In this document: positions 20,391 to 29,342 of the stretch, piece by piece
How the letters are laid out: every line of letters starts with the position of its first letter
How positions within the stretch are numbered: the stretch's first letter is position 1
Assembly: GCA_945913255.1 (NCBI GenBank)
Contig: CAMEDC010000008.1
Location: forward strand, 1-64,000
Direction of reading: 5' to 3'
Length of the DNA stretch: 64,000 bases
DNA from: an uncultured Lachnospiraceae bacterium
GTDB lineage: Bacteria; Bacillota; Clostridia; Lachnospirales; Lachnospiraceae
Made by a program: the position numbers and the translations under genes
Notes under the pieces: model-generated
What the model was told of the DNA's origin: nothing
The model's input: the letters and a program-made list of their open reading frames with translations, nothing else
Database searches by the model: none

Positions 20391-20727
20391 GTGGATTCGT
20401 TTTCTGATTGGGGCGGTATTGTTATTGACAGGACTGGCTATATTTGTTCTTGAAATAATCGGTGTGTTCCGTTTTCGCTATGTGCTGAACAGAATGCATG
20501 CTGCAGCGATGGGAGATACCCTTGGAATAGGCTTTTCTCTTTTAGGTCTTATCGTTATGAATGGACTGAATTTTACTTCCCTGAAAATGTTTCTGGTGAT
20601 TCTTTTTTTATGGTTTTCCTCTCCTGTTTCTTCTCATCTGATTGCGAGACTGGAAGTAACTACCGACGAGGAGAAGGAAAAGCATTACAAAATAAAGTCG
20701 CTGGATGAAAAGGAGGATTTGTCATGA
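20377..20727 (+). CDS. mnhG: Monovalent cation/H+ antiporter subunit G
   Basis: GVFRFRYVLNRMHAAAMGDTLGIGFSLLGL; start at 20377 overlapping mnhF. Confidence 0.9.
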   Translation: MTVIEWIRFLIGAVLLLTGLAIFVLEIIGVFRFRYVLNRMHAAAMGDTLGIGFSLLGLIVMNGLNFTSLKMFLVILFLWFSSPVSSHLIARLEVTTDEEKEKHYKIKSLDEKEDLS

Positions 20728-20996
20728 CAGTATTTACCTGTATATTACTGGGATTTCTTGTGGTATGCGCCATTGCTGCCAGTCTGTCTAAAAATCTTCT
20801 GAATACGATACTGATTTTTATGTCCTACAGCCTCGTGATGTCCGTAATCTGGATTCTTCTGGAATCCCCGGATCTTGCAATCACGGAGGCGGCGGTGGGA
20901 GCGGGAGTAACCACTGTGCTGTTTTTGGTGACTCTGAAAAAAATTCATGCCATTATGAAGAAGGATGACAGGGAAGAGGAGGACGGCAATGAGTAA
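20724..20996 (+). CDS. MbhD/DUF4040-like antiporter subunit
   Basis: IAASLSKNLLNTILIFMSYSLVMSVIWILLESPDLAITEAAVGAGVTTVLFLVTL. Confidence 0.88.
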   Translation: MTVFTCILLGFLVVCAIAASLSKNLLNTILIFMSYSLVMSVIWILLESPDLAITEAAVGAGVTTVLFLVTLKKIHAIMKKDDREEEDGNE

Positions 20997-21951
20997 GAAG
21001 GTTCCGGAGGAACAGTATCAAAAAACTTTTTCCTATAAATTCAAGCAGTGGCTGGACGGTACAAAGGATCCCTTTCTGGATACAGTTGAGATGAAGCGCC
21101 AGGAAACTTTTCTGGAGAATAAAGAGGTTTTACAGCAAAGAGAAGAAGAAAAAGAGCGGCTGCTTCAAAAGGCCTGTGACCTGGAGCGCAATGCCGAATT
21201 CAGGATTTTTCGAAAGATTTACAGAGTATTCAGCGTGCTTTTCTGTGTGTCTCTTGTGATAATGCTTTTGACTGCGGTATCGAATCTGCCTACCTTTGGA
21301 AAAGCGGATAATCCGGTCAACAATGAAGTTTCTGCCCGCTATATAGAGAAAGGACTTCAGGAGACCGGCGCGGTAAATATTGTGACAGGTATGATTCTGG
21401 ATTACAGAGCGTTTGATACCCTGGGGGAATCGCATGTGCTGTTTGTTGCCACGTGCGCAGTATTGATTCTGCTGCGTGTGGACAAAAAGGACGACAGGGA
21501 TCTTTATCAGACAAACGACAGAAAATATGAACCAAAAAATGATGTGATTCTGCAGACGGTGGCTCGCATTCTGGTACCTCCTATCTTCATCTTCGGAATC
21601 TACATCATTCTGGCGGGGCATCTGGGACCGGGCGGTGGTTTTTCCGGCGGTGCCGTTATCGGTGCAGGTCTGATTTTATATTTGAATGCTTTCGGTTTTG
21701 CAAAGACAGAAAAGTTCTTTACGGCCAAAACATACCGGATTATGAGTTTTGGTGCGCTTGCCTGCTACAGTCTTGCAAAGAGCTATTCCTTTTATACCGG
21801 AGCTAACGATATTGAGAGTATCATTCCTCTGGGAACTCCGGGAGCAATCTTAAGCAGCGGATTGATTTTGCTGTTGAATATCTGTGTGGGCATTGTCGTG
21901 GCGGGAACGATGTACACATTTTACTGCATGTTCCGAAAAGGAGGCTATTAA
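20989..21951 (+). CDS. MnhB-domain antiporter subunit with long N-terminal extension
   Basis: VARILVPPIFIFGIYIILAGHLGPGGGFSGGAVIGAGLIL MnhB signature; start at 20989. Confidence 0.88.
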   Translation: MSKKVPEEQYQKTFSYKFKQWLDGTKDPFLDTVEMKRQETFLENKEVLQQREEEKERLLQKACDLERNAEFRIFRKIYRVFSVLFCVSLVIMLLTAVSNLPTFGKADNPVNNEVSARYIEKGLQETGAVNIVTGMILDYRAFDTLGESHVLFVATCAVLILLRVDKKDDRDLYQTNDRKYEPKNDVILQTVARILVPPIFIFGIYIILAGHLGPGGGFSGGAVIGAGLILYLNAFGFAKTEKFFTAKTYRIMSFGALACYSLAKSYSFYTGANDIESIIPLGTPGAILSSGLILLLNICVGIVVAGTMYTFYCMFRKGGY

Positions 21952-21952
21952 G

Positions 21953-22330
21953 ATGAATTTTGCTAATCTTTTGAATAATTATGCGGAAGCAGTAGCTATG
22001 ATTCTTTTTGGAATCGGATTTTCCAATTTATTGTTGCAGAAGAATCTGATGAAGAAGATTATCGGATTAAATATCATGGATACAGCCACATATTTGTTTC
22101 TGGCATTGAAGGGCTACATAGAAGGAAGAAAAGCGCCTGTGGTGGTAGATGGCATTCAAAGTGTAGAGGCATATGTGAATCCCATTCCCAGTGGTCTGGT
22201 GTTGACGGGAATTGTCGTGTCCGTATCTGTTACGGCACTGATGTTGTCACTGACAATCCGACTTTACAGAAGATATCATACACTTGACCTGGACGAGATA
22301 TCCACACGTTTAAAAAAGGAGGGTAAATAA
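21953..22330 (+). CDS. mnhC: MnhC/NuoK-like subunit
   Basis: GIGFSNLLLQKNLMKKIIGLNIMDTATYLFLA...NPIPSGLVLTGIVVSVSVTALMLSLTIRLYR. Confidence 0.9.
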   Translation: MNFANLLNNYAEAVAMILFGIGFSNLLLQKNLMKKIIGLNIMDTATYLFLALKGYIEGRKAPVVVDGIQSVEAYVNPIPSGLVLTGIVVSVSVTALMLSLTIRLYRRYHTLDLDEISTRLKKEGK

Positions 22331-23835
22331 TGGATTTTATTCAGAATTTTCCCTTCATGTCCATTATCTTGTCTCTGTTTTCCGGACCGCTTTCCTCCAT
22401 ATTGAACGGAAAATGGGCAAAAAGGGTTAATATGGCGGTCATTACCGTGATTGGATTGATGTCGGGGAGTGTGCTGGCATATGTGTTGGGCACCGGTCAG
22501 GGATTTGTGTACCGCATGGGTCATTTTTCAGCACCGTGGGGAAACGAGATTCGTGTGGGCGTATTGGAAGCCTTTATGGCACTCTTTTTCTGCGTTATTA
22601 TGCTGCTCTGCATGTTGGGCGGTGTTGCGGAGAGAGAGAAAGAAATTGAGGTGAGTAAACAGAATTTATATTATATCATGGTAAACCTTTTGCTTTGTTC
22701 TCTGCTTGCCCTGATTTATACCAATGATTTGTTTACTGCTTATGTTTTTGTGGAAATAAACACCATTTCTGCCTGCGGACTTATCATGATTAAGCAGAAC
22801 GGACGAACCATTGAGGCGGCTACCAGATATATGATTATGAGTCTGTTGGGTTCAGGATTATTACTGCTGGGAATTTGCTTTTTATATGACCTGACAGGAC
22901 ATCTGCTCATGAGCAATATCAAAGAGCAGGTTCAGATGCTCGCTGCAACGGGACAGTATCATATTCCTCTGGTGGTTTCGCTGGGATTGATGTCTGTTGG
23001 ACTTGCAATCAAGAGTGCACTGTATCCTTTCCATGCATGGCTACCGGATGCCTACGGATATTCGACGCTTTCCTCTGCGGCAATTTTATCTTCCCTGGTT
23101 TCCAAAGGATATATTTTCCTCCTGGTCAAAATTTTTTACAGGGTAATTGGTTTCAACGTAATCTGTGAGAGCAAGGTAATCCATGTGCTGTTTGTATTTG
23201 GCATTCTGGGTATGATTATGGGGTCTGTCAGTGCGATTCAGGAGAGAGATATCAGAAGAATGATTGCCTATTCCTCTGTGGCACAGATTGGCTATATCTA
23301 CATGGGCTTCGGACTTGGCACAGAGATTGGTGTAGTCGCAAGTATCTATCATATTTTGTCTCACGCGGCGACAAAGTCTTTGCTTTTTGTGGCGGCTTCC
23401 GGTATTACGGATGCTTCCGGCGGCAGCAGACAGTTCCGTGATCTCACAGGTGCGGGTTTTCGAAACAAACTGGCAGGAATAGCCTTTACAGTGGGCTCTC
23501 TGTCCATGGTTGGCATGCCTATGTTCTCCGGCTTTATTTCCAAATTGCTCTTCGGTCAGGCAGCCATGGGGCATACGCATAAGATGCTGCCTACGCTGAT
23601 TGCTTTGGCGGTCAGTACGGTTTTGAATGCCATTTATTTTATGAAAACGGTAATCCGGCTTTACGCTCCGGGCTCCGGGGAGGAAGCAATGGTGGAAGGA
23701 CGAGTGATTCATATAAAAGAGCAGCCTGCAAAATCGGTGGCGCTTGTTTTCTTTATTTTGTTGAATCTGATTCTGGGTCTGAACTCTGAGCCTGTTATCC
23801 GGCTCATCGAGTCCGGGTTGCAAATGTTTGATTAA
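22330..23835 (+). CDS. Proton-translocating antiporter-like subunit 1 (NuoN/MnhD type)
   Basis: LYPFHAWLPDAYGYSTLSSAAILSSLVSKGYIFLLVKI...RDIRRMIAYSSVAQIGYI. Confidence 0.92.
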   Translation: MDFIQNFPFMSIILSLFSGPLSSILNGKWAKRVNMAVITVIGLMSGSVLAYVLGTGQGFVYRMGHFSAPWGNEIRVGVLEAFMALFFCVIMLLCMLGGVAEREKEIEVSKQNLYYIMVNLLLCSLLALIYTNDLFTAYVFVEINTISACGLIMIKQNGRTIEAATRYMIMSLLGSGLLLLGICFLYDLTGHLLMSNIKEQVQMLAATGQYHIPLVVSLGLMSVGLAIKSALYPFHAWLPDAYGYSTLSSAAILSSLVSKGYIFLLVKIFYRVIGFNVICESKVIHVLFVFGILGMIMGSVSAIQERDIRRMIAYSSVAQIGYIYMGFGLGTEIGVVASIYHILSHAATKSLLFVAASGITDASGGSRQFRDLTGAGFRNKLAGIAFTVGSLSMVGMPMFSGFISKLLFGQAAMGHTHKMLPTLIALAVSTVLNAIYFMKTVIRLYAPGSGEEAMVEGRVIHIKEQPAKSVALVFFILLNLILGLNSEPVIRLIESGLQMFD

Positions 23836-23851
23836 AGTGAGGAAGAAAATT

Positions 23852-25384
23852 ATGGATGGAATGTTGCTGGTTTCCATAGCACTGCCCATATTAGCGGGCG
23901 TCATATTGTTAATTGCTTCCTTTTCGGAGCATCTGAGGCAGGCGGAAACCCTTGGAAAGAAAAAGACCGGTGTCAGGAAAGAACAGTCGGAAGGAATGAA
24001 AGGACTTCATATCTATGTGGGATTGGTGCTTGTGGCCTCGGTTGCATTAACCCTGACGACAGCCTGGACGGGAGAAAGAAGTCTTACCCTGTTTACCCTG
24101 CTGGATGAGATACCTGTTTTCTTCCAAATTGACGATATTGGCAGATTATTTGCAACGATTGTCAGTATCGTGTGGCTGGCAGCAGGTTTTTATGCTTTTG
24201 TTTACATGAAGCATGAAGGAAACGAGAAGAGATATTTCGGCTTTTATCTTCTTCTGTATGGTGTACTGACAGGATTGGATTTCTCCGGCAATTTGATTAC
24301 CATGTATCTGTTTTATGAATTGATGACGTTAACTTCTATGCCGTTAGTACTGCACAACGGAACAAGAGAGGCAACTATGGCGGCGCTGAAATATCTGTTT
24401 TATTCCATGTGCGGCGCCTATGCGGGTCTGTTTGGGATATTTTTTCTGTACCGGTACTGTGATTCCCTCATTTTTACGGCAGGAGGAACTTTAAATGCAG
24501 TGACTGCATCCGGTCACGGAGGGCTTCTTCTGACAGCGGTGTTTGTCATGATTGTGGGGTTTGGTGCAAAAGCGGGTATGTTTCCTTTGCATGCCTGGCT
24601 GCCTGCGGCTCATCCGGTTGCACCCTCTCCGGCATCTGCGGTTTTGTCCGGTATTATCGTCAAGTCCGGAGTGCTCGCCGTTGTCCGAGTCATCTATTAT
24701 ATTGTCGGACCTGAATTCATCCGTGGTACCTGGGTGCAATACACCTGGATGGCATTGACGCTGCTTACCGTGTTTATGGGTTCCATGCTTGCTTTTCGTG
24801 AAAAGATTTTCAAAAAGCGTCTGGCATATTCCACAGTCAGCCAGATTTCCTATATTTTGTTTGGGCTGTCTTTGCTGAACGAAACAGCTTTTACAGGAGC
24901 AATGCTCCATACAGTGACCCATGCTTTTGTCAAGTGCGGTCTGTTTTTGACAGCGGGTGTGTTCCTTTCTTATTTTGGTTATACGAAAGTAGATCAGTTG
25001 GATGGATTAGGGAAAAAGATGCCGGTAACCATGTGGTGCTATACCATTTTTTCGCTGGCTCTTGTGGGAATTCCTCCGACAGGCGGTTTTATCAGTAAAT
25101 GGTATCTGGCAGAAGGTTCCCTGGAGTCCGGTATCGGTGTCTTCTCCTGGCTGGGACCGGTGGTGCTGCTGGTCAGTGCACTGCTGACAGCCGGATATCT
25201 GCTGCCCATTACGATGAAAGGGTTCTTCCCGGGAGGTGAGAACAAGGCTGTCAGTAAAAAGGAACCGTCCCTGTTTATGCTGGTTCCGCTGATTGTTCTG
25301 GCTGCTTTAGCTGTTCTTTTGGGAATGATTCCAAATCCGATGATCCAGTATGTCAGTGATATTGCACTGACATTGCTGCAGTAA
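23852..25384 (+). CDS. Proton-translocating antiporter-like subunit 2
   Basis: GFGAKAGMFPLHAWLPAAHPVAPSPASAVLSGIIVKSGVLAVVRV...KKRLAYSTVSQISYI. Confidence 0.92.
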   Translation: MDGMLLVSIALPILAGVILLIASFSEHLRQAETLGKKKTGVRKEQSEGMKGLHIYVGLVLVASVALTLTTAWTGERSLTLFTLLDEIPVFFQIDDIGRLFATIVSIVWLAAGFYAFVYMKHEGNEKRYFGFYLLLYGVLTGLDFSGNLITMYLFYELMTLTSMPLVLHNGTREATMAALKYLFYSMCGAYAGLFGIFFLYRYCDSLIFTAGGTLNAVTASGHGGLLLTAVFVMIVGFGAKAGMFPLHAWLPAAHPVAPSPASAVLSGIIVKSGVLAVVRVIYYIVGPEFIRGTWVQYTWMALTLLTVFMGSMLAFREKIFKKRLAYSTVSQISYILFGLSLLNETAFTGAMLHTVTHAFVKCGLFLTAGVFLSYFGYTKVDQLDGLGKKMPVTMWCYTIFSLALVGIPPTGGFISKWYLAEGSLESGIGVFSWLGPVVLLVSALLTAGYLLPITMKGFFPGGENKAVSKKEPSLFMLVPLIVLAALAVLLGMIPNPMIQYVSDIALTLLQ

Positions 25385-25400
25385 GAAAGGAGGAGCGACG

Positions 25401-26876
25401 ATGGATGAAAAATTTATGCTGCTTGCAGTGGTGCTTCCTCTTATCACAGGTGTCCTGATTCCGGCACTCCCTTTTAAAAACAGAAAGCAGATGTGTATTT
25501 TTATGGAGACGGGAGTATTGCTTACTTCTGTCTTGGTAATTCTTCTGCTTCTGAACCCGCCGTCCGATACATTGACGGTATTCCGCTTTACGGGAAATCT
25601 GAGTATTACTTTTCGGATAGACGGAGCAGGAAGTATTTTTGCCTGTATGGCTGCTGTGCTGTGGCCTCTGGCGATGCTCTATTCGTTTGAATACATGAAG
25701 CATGAGCAAAACGAGAAAGCATTCTTTTTGTTTTATGTAATCACCTATGGAGTTACATTGGGGGTTGCATTGTCTGAGAATATACTGACCATGTACTTTT
25801 TCTTTGAAATGATGAGCCTGGTGACTTTGCCTCTTGTCATGCATACCAGAACCAGAGATGCCATCCTTGCCAGCAGAACGTATCTGTACTATATGTTAGG
25901 TGGTGCGGCATTTGCCTTTATCGGTATGATTTTTATACTGACCTATGGCACTACCTCTTCCTTTGTGGCGGGAGGTGTTCTGGATCTGACAAAGATTGGC
26001 GGAAGAACAAACATGATACTGGTTATCTATGTGCTCTGCTTTTGTGGGTTTGCAGTGAAAACAGCCATGTGGCCCTTTTCTACATGGCTGCCGAAGGCAG
26101 GTGTGGCTCCTACTCCCGTGACGGCACTTCTCCATGCAGTGGCTGTGGTCAATACCGGTGCTTTTGCAGTTCTGCGAATTACCTATTTTAGTTTTGGTGC
26201 AGATGTAATCCGGGGTACCTGGGCACAGAATGCCCTTATGGGGCTGGTGATATTCACCATCGTCTACGGCTGCAGCCGGGCTTTGAAAGAGACGCATATC
26301 AAAAGGAGGCTTGCATGGTCAACTGTCAGCAACCTGTCTTATATCCTGTTTGGTATTGTTCTTATGACACCTCTGGGAATGACCGGTGCTCTTTCACATA
26401 TGGTGTTCCATTCCTTTATGAAGATTTGCTCCTTTTTCTGTGCCGGTGCCGTGATATATAAAACGGGAAGAAATTATGTTCATGAGTTGGATGGTTTCGG
26501 ATGGAAGATGCCAAAAGTTTTTGTTTCTTTCACAATAGCATCCTTTGCGTTGATGGGAGTGCCGGGGCTGTGCGGTTTTGTCAGCAAGTGGAATCTTGCG
26601 AAGGCGGCAGTGGAAAGCGGTAACGGGATGGCTTATGCAGGCGTGGTGGCATTGATGATATCGGCATTGCTGACGGCAGTTTATATGCTCAGTATTGTAG
26701 TGAGAGCTTTCTTTCCGGGCAAGGATTTTGATTATGGGACAATCCGTGATGTAGAGGATCCGAACTGGATGATGATTGTACCGCTTGTTGTATTTATTGT
26801 GGTCATGTTTGTGTTTGGTCTGCATTCCGGACCGATTATCCGGCTGCTGCAAACGATTGCCGCAGCTGCCGCATAG
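25401..26876 (+). CDS. Proton-translocating antiporter-like subunit 3
   Basis: GFAVKTAMWPFSTWLPKAGVAPTPVTALLHAVAVVNTGAFAVLRI...KRRLAWSTVSNLSYI. Confidence 0.92.
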   Translation: MDEKFMLLAVVLPLITGVLIPALPFKNRKQMCIFMETGVLLTSVLVILLLLNPPSDTLTVFRFTGNLSITFRIDGAGSIFACMAAVLWPLAMLYSFEYMKHEQNEKAFFLFYVITYGVTLGVALSENILTMYFFFEMMSLVTLPLVMHTRTRDAILASRTYLYYMLGGAAFAFIGMIFILTYGTTSSFVAGGVLDLTKIGGRTNMILVIYVLCFCGFAVKTAMWPFSTWLPKAGVAPTPVTALLHAVAVVNTGAFAVLRITYFSFGADVIRGTWAQNALMGLVIFTIVYGCSRALKETHIKRRLAWSTVSNLSYILFGIVLMTPLGMTGALSHMVFHSFMKICSFFCAGAVIYKTGRNYVHELDGFGWKMPKVFVSFTIASFALMGVPGLCGFVSKWNLAKAAVESGNGMAYAGVVALMISALLTAVYMLSIVVRAFFPGKDFDYGTIRDVEDPNWMMIVPLVVFIVVMFVFGLHSGPIIRLLQTIAAAAA

Positions 26877-26891
26877 AAGGGAGGTTTTGGT

Positions 26892-29051
26892 ATGGAAACG
26901 GAATATATGCTTGCATTTCTTGTGGTCTTTCCTTTTGCAGCGGGTTCTGCGGCTTTTTTTGCGGGAAAGAAAAGGGATGTGGTTGCTGCTTTTTCCACAG
27001 TGATTGAATTTGCAGTTATGGTATATCTTGCCATGACATATTTTGCATTGTCAAAGACCGGAATGTCAGCTATTGTCCTGTCGATTTCCGAATTTTGCGG
27101 ATTTGGCCTGAACTTTCAGATGGATGGTTTTCGGCTTGTCTATGGATGTGTGGCATCGCTTATGTGGATGATGACTGCTATTCTTTCCGGAGAATATTTC
27201 AGACATCATGAGCATGTGAACCGGTTTTATCTGTTTTTACTCTGGACACTGGGAGCTACCATGGGAGTGTTCCTGTCCGCAGATTTGTATACAACCTTTA
27301 TCTTCTTTGAGATAATGTCCTTCACCTCTTATGTATGGGTGGCACAGGAGGAGAACCGTCCGTCACTGCGTGCGGCGGAGACTTATCTTGCCGTGGCTGT
27401 GATTGGCGGTCTGGTAATGCTGATGGGAATCTTCATTCTGTACCGTATTGAGGCGGTGTATCTGCCGGGATCGGCGCTTCGTTTTGAAGAGCTAAAAGGG
27501 CTTTATCAGGCAGTTCAGGCATCAGGCGCAGAGGGAGAGACGGCGATTCGGTGGCTTTGGATTGCAGGTTGTTGTATGTTGTTCGGCTTTGGCGCCAAGG
27601 CGGGTGCGTTCCCCCTGCACATCTGGCTGCCGAAGGCACATCCGGTGGCTCCGGCCCCCGCATCGGCGCTGCTCTCCGGTATACTGACAAAGACGGGTAT
27701 TTTCGGAATTTTAATTTTAAGCTGTAATCTGTTTCTTCATGATGCTGCGTGGGGCAAGCTGATTCTTGTCATCGGTGTGATTACAATGTTCGGCGGGGCG
27801 TTGCTGGCGGTTTTTTCCATCGATTTAAAGCGCACGCTGGCCTGTTCTTCCATGTCTCAGATTGGGTTTATCCTGGTAGGCATCGGTATGCAGGGGCTCT
27901 TAGGAGAGGAGAATGCTCTGGCAGTTCACGGTACGTTACTGCACATGGTTAATCATTCCCTGATTAAGCTGGTGCTTTTCATGGCAGCAGGCGTTGTCTA
28001 CATGAACGCTCACGCGCTTGATTTAAATGAGATTCGTGGGTTTGGAAGGAAGAAACCGTTACTGAAGGGAATCTTCCTGGTGGGAGCACTTGCTATCGGC
28101 GGCATTCCTCTGTTTAGTGGTTATGTGAGCAAAACGCTGCTTCACGAAGCGATTGTGGAGTACGGCGGAGGTGTTTCCATGGCAGCTGTGGAGTGGATTT
28201 TCCTGTTTTCAGGCGGTCTCACGGTTGCCTATATGACAAAGCTCTTTATTGCTGTTTTTGTAGAGAAGAATCGGGATAACGCCGTTCAGGAAAAGTACGA
28301 CAGCATGAAAAAATATATGAATGCCGGAAGTACCTTTGCCTTGACATGCAGTGCACTGATTCTGTTCATCTGGGGGCTGTTCCCTCATGGAATGATGGAC
28401 AGGATTGCCGTATTATCCCAGGATTTTATGCGGCTGGAAGAAGCGGGACATACCGTACAGTATTTCAGCCCGGAAAATCTCAAGGGTGGGCTGATTTCCA
28501 TCGGTATCGGTGTTTTGGTGTACCTGCTCTTCATTCGTAGGGTATTATTGAAAAGGCCTGCTGAAGGGATTGCGACGGAAGAAGTTGTATCCGAAAGCGC
28601 AAACTCGCAGGCAGGAATGGGCGATACAAAGGTTTATGTCAATTTGTGGCCGGAATGGCTGGACCTGGAGAATCTCCTATACAGACCTTTGCTGCTTACA
28701 ATTCTGCCCACAATCTGCGGAGTTCTTTGCCGTGTGTTTGACTGCTTCGCGGATACAGTGGTGGTATTGCTCAGAAAGACGATTTATCGTGACAGTCCTC
28801 TGCCCCATGAGAGACCAGAAGGGAATGCCTTTACGGAATTTGTCGGTAAAATATTGAATCATCTGGAAGATATGGGAAACCGTCTCTGGAACAGGAAACA
28901 TCCGAAAACAGTCGACTATATCCATCTTCTGGCTGTTAAGAATGAAGAAATGAAGGAGAACAGTAAGATTATCCAGCGCAGTCTTTCCTTTGGCCTGCTG
29001 TTGTTCGGTATAGGTCTTTGCCTGACATTGTTCTACATTATCTGGTGGTAA
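26892..29051 (+). CDS. Proton-translocating antiporter-like subunit 4 (NuoL/MnhA type, 719 aa)
   Basis: GFGAKAGAFPLHIWLPKAHPVAPAPASALLSGILTKTGIFGI...KRTLACSSMSQIGFILVG; long C-terminal extension. Confidence 0.92.
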   Translation: METEYMLAFLVVFPFAAGSAAFFAGKKRDVVAAFSTVIEFAVMVYLAMTYFALSKTGMSAIVLSISEFCGFGLNFQMDGFRLVYGCVASLMWMMTAILSGEYFRHHEHVNRFYLFLLWTLGATMGVFLSADLYTTFIFFEIMSFTSYVWVAQEENRPSLRAAETYLAVAVIGGLVMLMGIFILYRIEAVYLPGSALRFEELKGLYQAVQASGAEGETAIRWLWIAGCCMLFGFGAKAGAFPLHIWLPKAHPVAPAPASALLSGILTKTGIFGILILSCNLFLHDAAWGKLILVIGVITMFGGALLAVFSIDLKRTLACSSMSQIGFILVGIGMQGLLGEENALAVHGTLLHMVNHSLIKLVLFMAAGVVYMNAHALDLNEIRGFGRKKPLLKGIFLVGALAIGGIPLFSGYVSKTLLHEAIVEYGGGVSMAAVEWIFLFSGGLTVAYMTKLFIAVFVEKNRDNAVQEKYDSMKKYMNAGSTFALTCSALILFIWGLFPHGMMDRIAVLSQDFMRLEEAGHTVQYFSPENLKGGLISIGIGVLVYLLFIRRVLLKRPAEGIATEEVVSESANSQAGMGDTKVYVNLWPEWLDLENLLYRPLLLTILPTICGVLCRVFDCFADTVVVLLRKTIYRDSPLPHERPEGNAFTEFVGKILNHLEDMGNRLWNRKHPKTVDYIHLLAVKNEEMKENSKIIQRSLSFGLLLFGIGLCLTLFYIIWW

Positions 29052-29062
29052 GAAATGATTCT

Positions 29063-29147
29063 CCATACCCCTCGAAAAACTGAAGTGAGGGTACAGAAAG
29101 AAAAAGTGCGTTCCATACCCTTCGAAAAATAGGAGCGAGGGTACAGA
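29063..29147. repeat. Two direct copies of a ~35-bp hairpin-forming repeat, 50-bp period
   Basis: ccatacccctcgaaaaactgaagtgagggtacaga (29063-29097) and ccatacccttcgaaaaataggagcgagggtacaga (29113-29147); each carries taccc...gggta arms. Confidence 0.85.
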
Positions 29148-29245
29148 AGCCAAGAATTGCTATAACGGGGAGATGAGCAAAATCGATTATCATGAACATA
29201 TCCAAAAAGATCTTGATTATTACGCTATTCATTCCCATAAAAATA

Positions 29246-29271
29246 CCCGCCCATTATCAAAAATGGACGGG
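29246..29271 (-). terminator. Terminator of the minus-strand MFS gene
   Basis: On the minus strand cccgtccat-...-atgggcggg (T-G wobble) followed by tattttta; pairing is better on the minus than the plus strand. Confidence 0.7.
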
Positions 29272-29342
29272 CATTCTTTTGCTAAAATCTTAACTAAAAT
29301 GACATTGATCCGTTTAGGCCTACTTAATTCTATGTGTATTTA

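Noticed and set aside
23086-23904. 272-aa minus-strand ORF and similar long antisense ORFs through the antiporter operon
   Set aside because: His/Gln/Asn-rich antisense translations of hydrophobic membrane-protein genes.
29038-29238. 66-aa minus-strand ORF over the hairpin repeats
   Set aside because: Its VPSLQFFEGYG segment is just the translation of the repeated DNA.
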